DNA from: Trichopria drosophilae
Lineage: Eukaryota; Arthropoda; Insecta; Hymenoptera; Diapriidae
DNA: 64,000 nucleotides
Assembly (NCBI GenBank): GCA_030407085.1
Contig: CM059582.1
Coordinates: 136,731,001 to 136,795,000 of the forward strand
Direction: 5' to 3'
In this document: positions 10,333 through 20,920 of the stretch, one piece after another
Position numbering within the stretch: position 1 is the stretch's first letter
Layout: every line of letters begins with the position of its first letter
Translations under genes and position numbers: made by a program
The notes under the pieces: model-generated
Told to the model about the DNA's origin: nothing
What the model saw: the letters and a program-made list of their open reading frames with translations, nothing else
Database searches by the model: none

Positions 10333-11179
10333 AGCAACTTTCGGGATGAGTCCATGAACGGGCAGGACGAGAGCGGCGACATTTCTCGGGAAGAAAATGT
10401 GGAAAACGGGCAAAAAAATCAGCAGATCCAGGAAGAGACAAATACAATGAAAAATGGAAGCCAAACCCAAAAAGAAAGAAAAATAAAAAAAAATACACGA
10501 CGCTACACGACGATCATAATCTAGCCCATGCTGAACGTGGTAATTTTCACATTCTAGAGGAAAACACATATAAATTGGTAAAACTACAACTCCCAAACAG
10601 AAAACTTACAGCATTATTACCACGTTCAATGTGAGCTCAATTTTGACCAAGGTGTAACGTGGTAAAATTCATTGCCATTTTTTTGCATCATAATCTAATA
10701 AAAACATAATAATAACCTAATAGTAACCTACAAGTAAAAAACTGTAAAAAATGGCAATGAATTTTACCACGTTACACACTGGTCGAAATTAAGCCCACAC
10801 TGAACGTGGTAATCTTATTGCGTGCTGTAAGTTTTCTGTTTGGGAGTTGTAATTTTACTAATTTTGATGTAATTTTCTCTCGAATGGGAAAAATACCACG
10901 TTCAACACGGACTCGATTTTAATCAACGTAGCATCGTAAAATTACAATACGTAGTAATAAATTCCTAACCGGCAAAGATACTCTATTATCTGTCGATTGT
11001 ATTCCTTCCTACGTTTTGATCATAAATTGTTTCTTTCTCAGGAAAAGAAGAGATATTATACAAAGCAGAGTGGTGGGCGTCAGGTGAAGAAGCGACAGGC
11101 CATTGGAAAAGCAAAACGTGCCCAGTACATGAAGGATGTGGGACAGTTCTTCCGAAGCACCTGGCATCCACCTCGCTAA
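10333..11179 (+). pseudogene. Right-arm copy of the small TIR gene, lacking exon 1
   Basis: Exon 2 (10333-10473, after TTTTTTTCAG) again has 47 codons and differs from the left copy at ten of 47 residues. Its donor has decayed to GA where the left arm has GT. Exon 3 (11042-11179) follows an intact TTTCTTTCTCAG acceptor, ends in TAA, and keeps the basic motif QVKKRQAIGKAKRAQY and the tail FFRSTW. The ATG exon is deleted. A-rich sequence with AATAAA lies about 115 bp beyond the stop. The open frames in both arms support a real protein, now broken differently in each arm. Confidence 0.5.
10500..10943. repeat. Right-arm copy of the intronic palindrome
   Basis: Counterpart of 1421-1873, again between exons 2 and 3 of the small gene, with both halves of the inverted repeat preserved. 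Confidence 0.8.
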
Positions 11180-11662
11180 GGGTGGTGGTGCTTTATCGCC
11201 TTATATATATATTAGCGTATTAGGTAGATTATTGTAATATTGTTTGAGTTTAAAAAATTGTAAAATGTATAAAATGTTTGTAATTTGTAATTTGAAAAAA
11301 ATAAAATTAAAAAAAAACACTTTTAAAATAAAGTGGCAAAAAAAAGAAAACAATAAATAAAACTTTTTTGAAATAATACTTGCAAAATAAGTCCACTTTC
11401 TATAATATTTACAAAAAAAAATATTTTACAAATTTTACAATACTGCATAAAATATTTACAATCAATATTTACAATAATTTCTAAATTATTTACAAAAAAA
11501 TATATAAAATACGAAATACATGTACATAGTTTTACGCATTGTTTTATTCAATAATTGTTACATCGTTACAAGTTTTTATTTTATATTTTATTATAATTTT
11601 GCTTAATTGCAGCACGTTCTTCTACATCCTTTAATTTCGCCCAGGCTGGAAAAATTCTAAGT

Positions 11663-11854
11663 CACCGAATGAGTGATTTTGGCGAAATTCGGATGTTGGG
11701 AAGTTCGCGAAAATACTGTGAAAAGTTCGGTATCCAACTTCCCCGAAAAAAGTCCCGTGACAGGTTTCATAACCAACTACTGAATACCAAACTTTTCATA
11801 GTATTTTCACGAACTTCCCAACATCCGAATTTCTCTAAAATCACTCATTCGGTG
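11663..11854. repeat. Right-arm copy of the terminal palindrome
   Basis: Counterpart of 269-460. It opens with CACCGAATGAGTGATTTTGG and closes with its complement. Confidence 0.85.
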
Positions 11855-12122
11855 GCGAATATAATAAGAAATATTTCCGTAAACAAAAATTATCCGAAAA
11901 GCATCTTCAAAGTCTTAAAGATCGGCGCAAAATTTTCTCGCCTTTTCCTCGCCTCTGATGTCACAAACGGCAGGAGCCTCGGCAAGCTCGAGGGCCCTTA
12001 ATTATTTAAATATTTGAATTCGCGCTAGACTTCCTATCCTAGTGGGCCAGGGAAACGAAGGGGAAAGAAGGGGGCGGCACGTGTCGTGGAACGGCAATAC
12101 ACGTGAAAAATTGGGTAGATTC

Positions 12123-13039
12123 GTTCCGACTACCGCGCGTGCGATATACTATGATTTTGGCTACGCAAAGTCTATTGTTCGCGTTATTAAAAAAAATATA
12201 TTTTTGTGATTCGATCGGTGGTCGTAAGTGCTTCGGCATTGCTGAATTTGTATCTCGGATATTACTGGGCGTGATTCCTGCTCGTCATCGGACGAATTCC
12301 TGGTGTGCGAAATTTGATATTCAGGCAAAATATTTCCTTTTAGGTTTTCTCGATTTTAATCTTGGAGGATTGTAAGAAATATTAATAAAAAAGAAATAAA
12401 TGAACTTCCAGGCTTCATTCCAAGAATTCATTTACCTGACCACAGTTTAACGGTCGACCGTAATATTTCGGCAAAGCGCCCCGGAAAGTTTTTACCGGTT
12501 CTCGCTTCATTTTTCCGCGAGTGTTATAAATCGCATTCTTTCTCTCTCTTTCATTCTTCGATGGGAATATTAACCCACGCCGCCTCCGCGGGTCAGACTT
12601 CTCTGTCCGATATATGCTGAGCTATTCGATTGGTGTATTCCCTAAATTTTTTTATTGTCGCGTCCTCTGTCCTTTTCCAAGGTGAGACGACAGAGGGTAA
12701 CACTTTTCTGTCATAATTGGAAATTAATGAAAATAGGTTACACTTCATTTCATATTTCCCACTTTTTTACATTTCTCAGAGTACATATTCTTACCTTTAA
12801 AATACCTACATTTAGAGTATAACATGCATGAAGGTAAATGAAATGAGAACATAGAAAATACACTTAATATATTTTATTTATATCTATTTATTTATATTTA
12901 CATGATATTTTTACATGTGTTATTTACCGTTCTTGTTATTCCTATACATCACTCTGAAATTAACACTGTCATTCAAAACGTTTATAACATCGGCGACATT
13001 AACATAAACCTGGATGCATTTGCATTGCGGGTGATAAGC
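12123..13039. other. Unassigned sequence right of the transposon
   Basis: No coding sequence is supported. The transposon's true end could lie inside this stretch, since the left side is cut off by the window edge. It includes a moderately GC-rich part (12420-12600) with a short CT run. Confidence 0.4.
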
Positions 13040-14420
13040 ATGGCCATTAGGATGGTTCAAAAATCAATTTGAAATTTTTTTCTCCCTTCGATCGAATTCT
13101 TGTAGAATATGCAAAAAAATGAAGACGTGTTTTTGCGTGTTTTTTAAAATGTTATTATTAACTGGACGCGTACGGAGCTTGTATGCTTAATGAGAAAATG
13201 CGATTTTTTCAATTTATTCGCGATAATTCGTTCTGATAATTACATTAACATACTTGTTTTAAAATCTGCGGAAGTACCTGTTTTGAAAGTCTTCAGGATA
13301 CAAAAAATCTTGGTCAAACGCCGAAAAAAAATTTTGAACATGAATTTTTAATAAAAAACTGTTGACAAAAAAAAACAACAAAACCATCAAATTTCTTCAT
13401 TTTTGCTTCGTAACTTTCACAAAAAATGTTCAAAAATTCTATGTCATGTACTTTTATATTTCTTATGATTTTACGTTTACAATAAACTGTAATTGAATCG
13501 AAAATGATTAGTTTTTGCTGAGTTACATTATATTAAGTACGAACATCATTTTTAACATAAATTCAATAAAGGAAAAATATTTTCTATTTTTTCGCTATAG
13601 GTACCTTGCTGGCAAAAATGTGCGATTAGTGTGGTATTGATCATTGTATTCCTTGTCTTGTTTCGCATTGAATGACCCTCATTCGATCTGCAGGAAAACA
13701 ATTTTTAGCGAATTATCAAACACTAAACTTTGGTCCTCTTGGTTTGTGTGAAATCCGGAGTCGCGAATAATTGATCATTTCGTGAGCGATATTCGTTCAG
13801 CCATTTATTTAGAAATCGCTTAACCGGTATTTGTAATCGTACGAGAAAGTCACGTTGGAAATTAAAAAATGCAAAATGGCAGATTTGATGTTGTTACTTG
13901 TAATGTTTCCAAGTTTCTCGAATAGAATTTTCGACTCCAAATTTTTCTCAAACCAAGGCGTCTAAAGTTCAGCGTTTGATAGTTCATTAAAAATTGTTTT
14001 AATGAACGTCGTTAGGGGGTGATTCGATGCAGGAAAAAATATGTAATACGATGTTGATTGGCGTACCGCATATTTGTTTATGGCGAGATATAGCGAAAAT
14101 AACAGTTTTTTCTTTTATCTGCTTTCTATTAAAAATGATATTCATATTGAAAGTCCGGTAACTCAGCTAAAACTACTCTTTTTCGACTGAATCATAGATC
14201 ATTTGAGTTGTAAAATCTTAAAGAAAATTCATGATAAGGAGTTTTTTGAATTTTTTATGAATGTTATGTCAAAAATGAAGAAATTTAATGGTGTTGTTAA
14301 TTTTTGTTTGTCTAGATTTTTTAATCTAGTTCTAATTCCACATGCATGCAAAATCGCATTTTACGCATACTGTGTGAAAAAATATTATTGGTATCACAAA
14401 AAAACATGATTGAAACTTAC
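13040..14420. repeat. Foldback repeat, copy 1
   Basis: The left arm (about 13370-13735) is inverted at about 13975-14310. For example, ATTTTTAACATAAATTC and AACTCAGCAAAA-type segments recur in complement, at roughly 70% identity by eye. The ~250-bp centre contains CGACTCCAAATTTTTCTC. No transposase is visible. A second, interrupted copy occupies 17740-20385. Ends are approximate. Confidence 0.6.
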
Positions 14421-14873
14421 GTTCCTCATCACAAACTGGCGTATTTGTATCCTTCTCAAATTGGTCATGATCTTCTTGGCTTAATTCCAAATTGAACTAC
14501 TTTAAATCACCGATTCGATCTATGAAACGAAGTAGTAAAATAAATATTATAATTTTTATATTATATAAATATTCATGTAATTATTAACACAGAATAATTT
14601 CAATGTTTTTTTTAAGTTTAATGAAATGCATATGAAATTTTGAAATCAATCAACAGTATGGCTAATAAAGAAAATAATGGTTGAAGTTGATGAATTAACA
14701 ATAAAATTATAAATTTCACAATTTTTGTAATAAAAAATGCAACGAAATTTGTTTTGTCAACATTGTATTTTTATTTGATTTTATTAAGCTTGATACTAAT
14801 CTTTATTATAGTATTGCCAATTTAATCAGTATTAATATGAATGACCAAAATTTTAATTGCAAACATAAACCCA
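14421..14873. other. AT-rich sequence, nothing recognised
   Basis: About 450 bp of AT-rich DNA between the foldback and the CACTG MITE. No repeat or gene was identified. Confidence 0.4.
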
Positions 14874-15034
14874 CACTGTAAAAAAAAAGTCGTTAAATTG
14901 TTGCATTTTGAAATGTCTTGAATTAAGCCAATGTATAACGCATAAGACTGTCCTTTTCTAATTGGTCTTCTTTTTGTTAGATCTTAAATTAAGCTCATAT
15001 TCGGTCTAAATTTAAAACTTTTTTTTTTACAGTG
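14874..15034. mobile_element. 161-bp CACTG-ended MITE with CA duplication
   Basis: It starts CACTGTAAAAAAAAAGT and ends with a T-run and ACAGTG, forming a clean TIR. CA flanks both ends (14872-14873, 15035-15036). The sequence in between is AT-rich with no coding potential. Fits a non-autonomous CACTA-group element. Confidence 0.75.
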
Positions 15035-15167
15035 CAGTTGGAGAAATGATCTAAGAAAATGTAATAAAATCATAAAAACACGTCAAATTTTATAATAAAT
15101 CATAATTTTTGTTACTTTTTCGACATTTTATACATTTGATTACGTTTCATTACATTATTACTTCGAC

Positions 15168-16560
15168 CCAGACCTTAGGTTTGGACGAAGTATTGAATTT
15201 GGTCACTTCGGGCATAAAAATTACCCTGTAGTTTTTCTTCAAGTGTCGACGTTTCAGACCCTAAAGTCGACTTCAGATACATCGCTCAATTTCTAGCGAC
15301 TGTCGCCAAAAAGTTGGATTTTTCTAACTACAAGCGGCACGTCGCCAACACAGGTTAGGCTAGTATAAAGTCGCTCAGAAAAATCTCTAGGTAATGTCTA
15401 TGTTTAACAAGGGTTAGACAATCTGTCGCTCGAGCGACGAGCGAATGAGCGACTGTATGTAAAGGAAGCTTTAGGAGCCCAAATCAACAATAAAAAAATT
15501 TGTGTCCGTGATCTTGTACGTACGTACGTCTGTACGTCCGTACGTCCTGTTTTTTTGTCTCGCGATAATTCGCGTACGGATAAGCGTATTGACATAAATT
15601 TTTTTTAAAATACGTGTCTTGGCATAACTTAGATCTGATTAGATTTTGGCGCAGATGCATCGGTCATTACTAAAAAACATTAGCTCCAATTAAGTTTCTT
15701 CATAGTTTTTTGCATTTATTTTGTAAAAATACAAATTTGATTAAAAAACGTTTGAAACACAAAAGATAGAGAATGAAATTCTCTACATAAAAGGTTATAC
15801 GCATTTTCTTCCTAAAGTGAACGATAATGCCATAAAAACTGGTTTTAAATGCTTATGACTATTGTCTGAAAGAGTAATGAATTTGGTCACCTCGACAAAA
15901 AAATTACCCTATAGTTTTTCATGAAATTTCGACGTTTCGACCCCCTACCCCCACGGGTAGTCTTCGATAGCCCCTCGGGCGCGGTGATCACCTACGGGTC
16001 CATAAGTTCTTTTACGCCCTTGATAGGAAAATAACTATTTCGATATATCTAAAAGATCTCTTACAGTATCTATAAGATATCCGTCAAAGATCTTTTCGAC
16101 ACTTTCAAGGTATCTTTGACGAATTATATGTATATATATTGTATATATTAGATCATAATAATATAGACAGTAATTATTAAAATATAGTAAACATGTAATA
16201 TGCATCGAATTGTCTATTATTACAATACAATTGCATGAAGTAAGCGTTTTGCAACTTTTATTTTTTAATACTTCGGGTGGCCTGTTGTCGGGATCGAAGT
16301 TTTGAAAATGCTCATTTTCAATTTTACGTCGACTCAAGCCATGGGTCATAGTTGTTAATCATTTTCAATTGTCATACATATAAGAAACACTATATTGTTG
16401 TAACATATCTATCGAAGCCACTGGGACCTAAATATGATTGGACCCCCAAATATCAATATCATTTTATAATATAATTGAAAGCTGTTAGTAAACGAACGAG
16501 TATTAAGGAATAGCCGACTCTCCACTAGGTCGAAGTTTCTGAGCGAGCAAAGCGAGCAAA
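15168..16560 (+). repeat. Dispersed repeat with GACGTACGTAC-type core, copy 1
   Basis: It opens with a short palindrome around CCCAGACCTTAGGTTTGG and contains CTTGTACGTACGTACGTC and GATATATCTAAAAGATCT. The same blocks occur in inverted orientation at 51690-52520. The right part (16530-16565) has tandem GCGAGCAAA copies. No protein is recognised. Its boundaries and class are unknown. Confidence 0.6.
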
Positions 16561-17739
16561 GCGAGCGAGGCACCACCCCAACACTAGTCTTTTATTACAT
16601 TTGTTTTGAAAAACCTTCATTGAAATATAATTATAAAATATATTTTTTAACAATTCTTAAAGAATTAACCTCAATAAGAATAGGAAGTCCAGCCTTTTTC
16701 CAGAAAACCATAACTTCTTTTGACACTGTATGTGCGCTGTCACGAACATTTCATTTTGCAAGCCAAACATTGTAAAAGAGTGTTCGTGAAACTTGTAAAT
16801 TTGAAGACATTTTATTCCCAAGAACATTCTATTCTTCGCGGTCGATCAAATAAATGGTGCTTTGAATGTTTGAGTTATCTGCCATTTTCAATAAATAAAA
16901 ACACAATAATATCAGGAAAAGGCACGCAATACGGCCTGAAACGTGCAGATTAGGTAAATAAGCGGACTCCAGAGACAGATTGTAGGTATACAAGAATATA
17001 TTTATTATTTATTCCTCTTTTTTCTATTTGTGCATACAAATGCATATATATAATACTATGAGAATGCGTCTCTTATTAAGAGCACATTAATGGCTCGGAT
17101 AACTCCACCTGTAAGGAAAAAAAAAAGAGTGATTACATAGAGTAATTAGGGAAGCTGCCTACCCGACCTTGACAGGGACACTAGGCGCGCTGACCTGAGT
17201 GCCGCTGCAAGTTAAAGCTAAATGCACTAACTCAACCCGCCCACGGATACTTACGTAGCCGGGGAATCGGAGCGCGTGCTCGAGTCGATCGACAGACTGT
17301 GCAAGACGGCCTGGCGACGACTGTCCAAAATTCGGAAATTTCCCCCCAATTTATGCACTGAGACCCCGCCTCGTTACGCGACACTCACACGCTTCTCACG
17401 CTCACGCTTGCATTGTTTAGCGCTACCGGCGAATCTGTCCGTTACAGGCCGCACAATCGAGTGGATAACAATGCAGTGCATCGCTGGCGCGAGGGAAGGT
17501 GGGCGCTTCGATATTTCCCCTTCTTCTTGCGCTGCTAGTCCCGGGCGGTCCCCGGACAAACGCTCATGCAAGGTCTAGGCGCTTCCAAATGCTTCGCGCA
17601 ACAATCTTTTTTTTTCCATTTCTTTTTCTTTTTTTCTTACAATAACGGCAGGAATATTTATACCATAGTTTTATTGATGAGACGAAATGTAGAATTTATA
17701 AACGTAATACATTTCTAGAGTAAACTGACGAATTTCAGG
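16561..17739. other. Unassigned segment with a GC-rich block
   Basis: The block at 17130-17580 is much richer in GC than its surroundings. Short open frames on both strands there show no recognisable domain. It could be a retroelement UTR or LTR or a former promoter island; no paired copy exists in the window to decide. Confidence 0.35.
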
Positions 17740-18114
17740 AAGACGATTAATAGAAATTATTATTTATGCGGAATTTTGAATAAAAAAGTGTCGACAAAAA
17801 ATTATCAAACCCATCATCAAATTTCACCACTTTCGATTCATAAAATTCAAAATAAGTTACAAATGAGTCGAAAGTGAGTATGTTTAACTGAGATAAAGTA
17901 GTTTTAATATGAATGTCATTTTTAACAGAAAGCAGATAAAGCAAAAAAATTATCAATATTTTTTCGATATATCTCGCCATAAAAAAATGTACGGTCAGTG
18001 TTATAATCGGTATCGTATTCCTTCGTTTTTTTGTATGGAATGACCCCCAAACGATCATCAGGGAAAAAAATTTTCGAATTTTCAAACTATCAACCACTGA
18101 ACATTGGATGTGTT

Positions 18115-18895
18115 CGGTTCTTTTGCATCTCGATAAGGCCCTATACCGCCGATTGTCGCCGCGAAGGCGCGAATGTGATGCGCGAGCATATCTGGAGGGG
18201 ATCTCGCGGTGAATTGCGTCTGGCCCCGCGAGCGTGACGTCAGTTCTGTTCCGGCTTCGACGCGGAATAGTTTTCGGTTGACGGTACGGTCTCTCGTGAG
18301 TTATTGGTGCGACAATTTTTGGATTAATTGTTATCAGCGGTCTTAGAACTGCCTGTTATTTTGCGTGCGTTAAAAGGGTTGAAAGTGGGAGATTTGGCCA
18401 CGTGTGAGTTTTTTGCGTGCCATCTCCCGGGCTGCACTTGACGCGGCGACCCTGTGTCGCTCGTCCCCCTGGGTCGGTTCCTGCGAGAAGTCGAGGCGCC
18501 CCAGAGGACTGTGTTTTTTTGTGCAGTGCACCCGGCCCCTTGCGGCCATTGAGTTGAAGATTGTGCGAGGCAGCGCCGAGTTTAAGACTGCAATTAGGAA
18601 GTAAGAAAGATCCGTGTAGGTTATGTGTGCAGCGGCGCGAGGTAAGAGTCTGGTCGTTGGGTGTGTGTATGAATGTGTGCGATCGAATTCCGCGCGTTAA
18701 ATTGTACTTTCTTTGTACTTTGTAATTTAATAAAGATATCCGCTTGCCCGGGCTTTTCTCCCTACTCCGTGGGAGTTTTTATGCCTAGGCAAGTGCGTAA
18801 AGTTACCGCGAAAGTGTGTTCGAGTTATTTGGCTAACCAATCCTCGTTTGTTCCTTTTATTTGACTTAATTCTTACGACCTATTTTAGTAAAGTT
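18115..18895 (+). other. GC-rich insert within the foldback, identity unknown
   Basis: Higher GC than its neighbours, with GTGACGTCAG (a CRE-like sequence) at about 18236-18245 and TTTAATAAAG, a possible polyadenylation signal, near 18730. Short frames (18404-18604, 18673-18864) show no known domain. An LTR or a retrocopied UTR is possible, but no terminal repeats or duplication are clear. Confidence 0.35.
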
Positions 18896-19007
18896 AATTA
18901 ACTTCCAAACAGGATGTCTTGATTAGAGTGAAATTTGGATTCGAAAATTGTATTCGAGAAACTTGGAAATATCAGAAGTAAAGACATTAATAATATAAAA
19001 TGAAGAC

Positions 19008-19785
19008 AATTGAGCACTTGGATGCTAAAACGTGCCACGTTCTGAAGGGGAAAAGTCCAGTCGCGTAAGACAAATCGGCCGAATTTATTCAATAAACACC
19101 GTTGACTTCAACTCGCGGTATTTCGAAGAAAAATGCATTAAACAATCTGAAATTTTCAGGATACGTTCACTATGCATTATCGAAACTGGTAGATAAATAT
19201 AAAGTAATAAAATGTTAAAAGAATTATTAATATTAATTTATAAAGTTTACGTTAATATTTAATGCGAAAAAGTGTTTTAATGTACAAAAAGAGTCAAGGG
19301 AAGTTTAGAGTTGAACAAACTTCCAGTGACACCCTTGTTCCTTAGTATTTCAAGAAGTGTTTTGGAAAGTTTCAGACGAATCTGCTATAAATTGACTGAA
19401 ATATCGATTATTTAATACAGCGCTAACGGAAATCAGCCGTTTACGACGCCGCGCGCTTTATTAAATAATCGTTATTTCAGTCAATTTGCAGCCGATTCGA
19501 CTGAAACTTTCCAGAAAACTTCTTAAAATACTATGGAACAAGGATGTCACTGGAGGTTTCTAAACTTCCCTCGACTCTTTTTGTACGTTAAAACACTTTT
19601 TCGCATTAAATATTAACGTCAACTTTATAAATTTCAGATTTTTTAATGCATATTTCTCTGAAATATCGCGAGTTGAAGTCAACGGTGTTTATTGAATAAA
19701 TTCGGCCGATTTGTGTTACGCGACCGGACTTTTCCCTTTAGAACGCGGCAAGTTTTAGCATCCAAGTCCTCAATTGTTGTCGTTA
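19008..19785. repeat. Long palindrome, about 390 bp per arm
   Basis: The left arm begins GAAGACAATTGAGCACTTGG and the right arm ends with the near complement, CCAAGTCCTCAATTGTTGTC. Long runs such as TCGGCCGAATTTATTCAATA and GAAACTTTCCAGAAAAC pair across the centre near 19430. There is no coding content. It behaves as a foldback element inserted into the foldback repeat. Confidence 0.85.
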
Positions 19786-19988
19786 TTGTCACCTGCAGAT
19801 CATTTGATGGTCATTCGATGCGAAACAAGGCAAGGAATACAATGATGAATAGCACACTAATGTCACTTTTTTGCCGTCATGATATAGCGAAAAAATAGAA
19901 AATGTTTTTCCTTTAATCCGATTTATGTTAAAAATGACATTCATATTGAATCTAATGTAACTCAGCAAAAACTAATCATTTTCGATTC

Positions 19989-20202
19989 TGTTGGGTAGGC
20001 TGTGGATGAATGGAACTGTTTATTAATAAGTATGTAACTTGGTACAAAAAGAGAACGCGGGACACGTGGCTTCGGCAATCGTGCCTGTACAGAAGTTGTA
20101 CGCAAAATGAACGCGCTTACGGCGCCGTCATCGCGGACGGAATGGGAGAGACTCGCAACGCAACGTGCCAAAGTACCGCTCACGACTCACGTATTCCCAA
20201 CA
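19989..20202 (-). mobile_element. Solo LTR, 214 bp, TG...CA with 5-bp duplication
   Basis: It starts TGTTGGG and ends CCCAACA. GATTC flanks both sides (19984-19988, 20203-20207). In foldback copy 1 the same site (13475-13505, complement) reads without interruption. On the minus strand AATAAA lies about 35 bp before the end, as expected of an LTR in that orientation. Short length and TGTTGGG termini suit BEL/Pao, but the family is not proven. Confidence 0.8.
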
Positions 20203-20461
20203 GATTCGATTACAGTTTATTTTAATCGTAAAATCATATCAAATTTAAAAGCACATGACATACCATTTTTGAAATTTGTTTGTGAAGGTTACGAAGCAAA
20301 AATAAAGAAATATCATGGATTTGTTGATTTTGTTATCAACAGTTATTATTCAAAATTCCTTCTTTATATCCCAATTACCTGATTCGCGGGATCATTGCAA
20401 GTTTGAAATGTACTCCATCTGTAGCAATATCGATTTACTTAATCCCTTCCTTAATTGACGC

Positions 20462-20463
<2 letters not shown>

Positions 20464-20512
<49 letters not shown>
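20464..20512 (+). repeat. (CT)n microsatellite 5' of non-LTR copy A
   Basis: About 24 uninterrupted CT units. About 65 bp of other sequence separate it from the first base shared with copy B. Confidence 0.95.
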
Positions 20513-20516
<4 letters not shown>

Positions 20517-20920
20517 CTCTCCTGCCCAGTCTCCTGTCAGTGCCCCTCACTTAATTCATCCCTTTAATGAGTTGCTGTAATTTGGTGAGTACGAGTACAG
20601 ACGTCTCTAATTTTGCTTAGTACTTTTAACAAATTTCTCACCGACTTTGTGCTCTCCCGAGTGAGAACTTTTTTCAGGGGGTGCATCATTTTTAACCGGT
20701 GATTCATCTCGGTAGTCCACGATGTACCTTTTCTGAAAAACATCTATGAAATTCACTGCTTTTCATCGCGCTCGTGTCAACGGTGATTATAACAGTTATA
20801 AGCTACTGCGCAGGTCCCTTATATAGTGGTGCCGCCTTATCAACAATTTGCAGTAACCAAGTATTTGTCTTCTGCCATCTACTACTATTACACTGAATAT
20901 TCTGCAGGTATGCGCCACTA

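Larger units (their letters stand above)
1..12122 (-). mobile_element. Large Mutator-like DNA transposon with long terminal inverted repeats
   Basis: Positions 1-3230 are the imperfect reverse complement of 9965-12122; the first 22 bases of the window match the complement of 12101-12122 with one mismatch. The core encodes, on the minus strand, a MULE-type transposase followed by YqaJ nuclease, Ulp1 protease and PHD-like segments. Long TIRs and a Mutator-like transposase agree with the MULE superfamily. The left end reaches the window edge, so the true terminus and target-site duplication cannot be read. Every core reading frame is frameshifted, so this copy is dead. Nested MITEs account for part of its length. 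Confidence 0.75.
9965..12122 (-). repeat. Right arm of the long terminal inverted repeat
   Basis: Reverse complement of the left arm. It lacks the 3035-3169 MITE and so preserves its empty site. It also lacks the block holding exon 1 of the small gene: CCCTTA near 10315 joins directly to the sequence before the exon-2 acceptor. Confidence 0.85.
17740..20385. repeat. Foldback repeat, copy 2, heavily interrupted
   Basis: 17740-18110 matches the left arm of copy 1 in the same orientation, and 19790-20380 matches it inverted. 18920-19000 matches the centre of copy 1 in reverse (GAGAAACTTGGAAA). Between these lie a GC-rich insert (18115-18895), a long palindrome (19008-19785) and a solo LTR (19989-20202). 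Confidence 0.6.

Noticed and set aside
17276..17578. Overlapping plus and minus frames in the GC-rich block
   Set aside because: High GC lowers stop frequency; no domain, splice or initiation evidence.
18404..18864. Two short plus-strand frames in the second GC-rich block
   Set aside because: Same reason; one could be a 5'UTR or LTR, but no protein is supported.
20107..20382. 91-codon frame spanning the solo LTR and foldback arm
   Set aside because: It crosses the LTR boundary and target duplication, so it is accidental.
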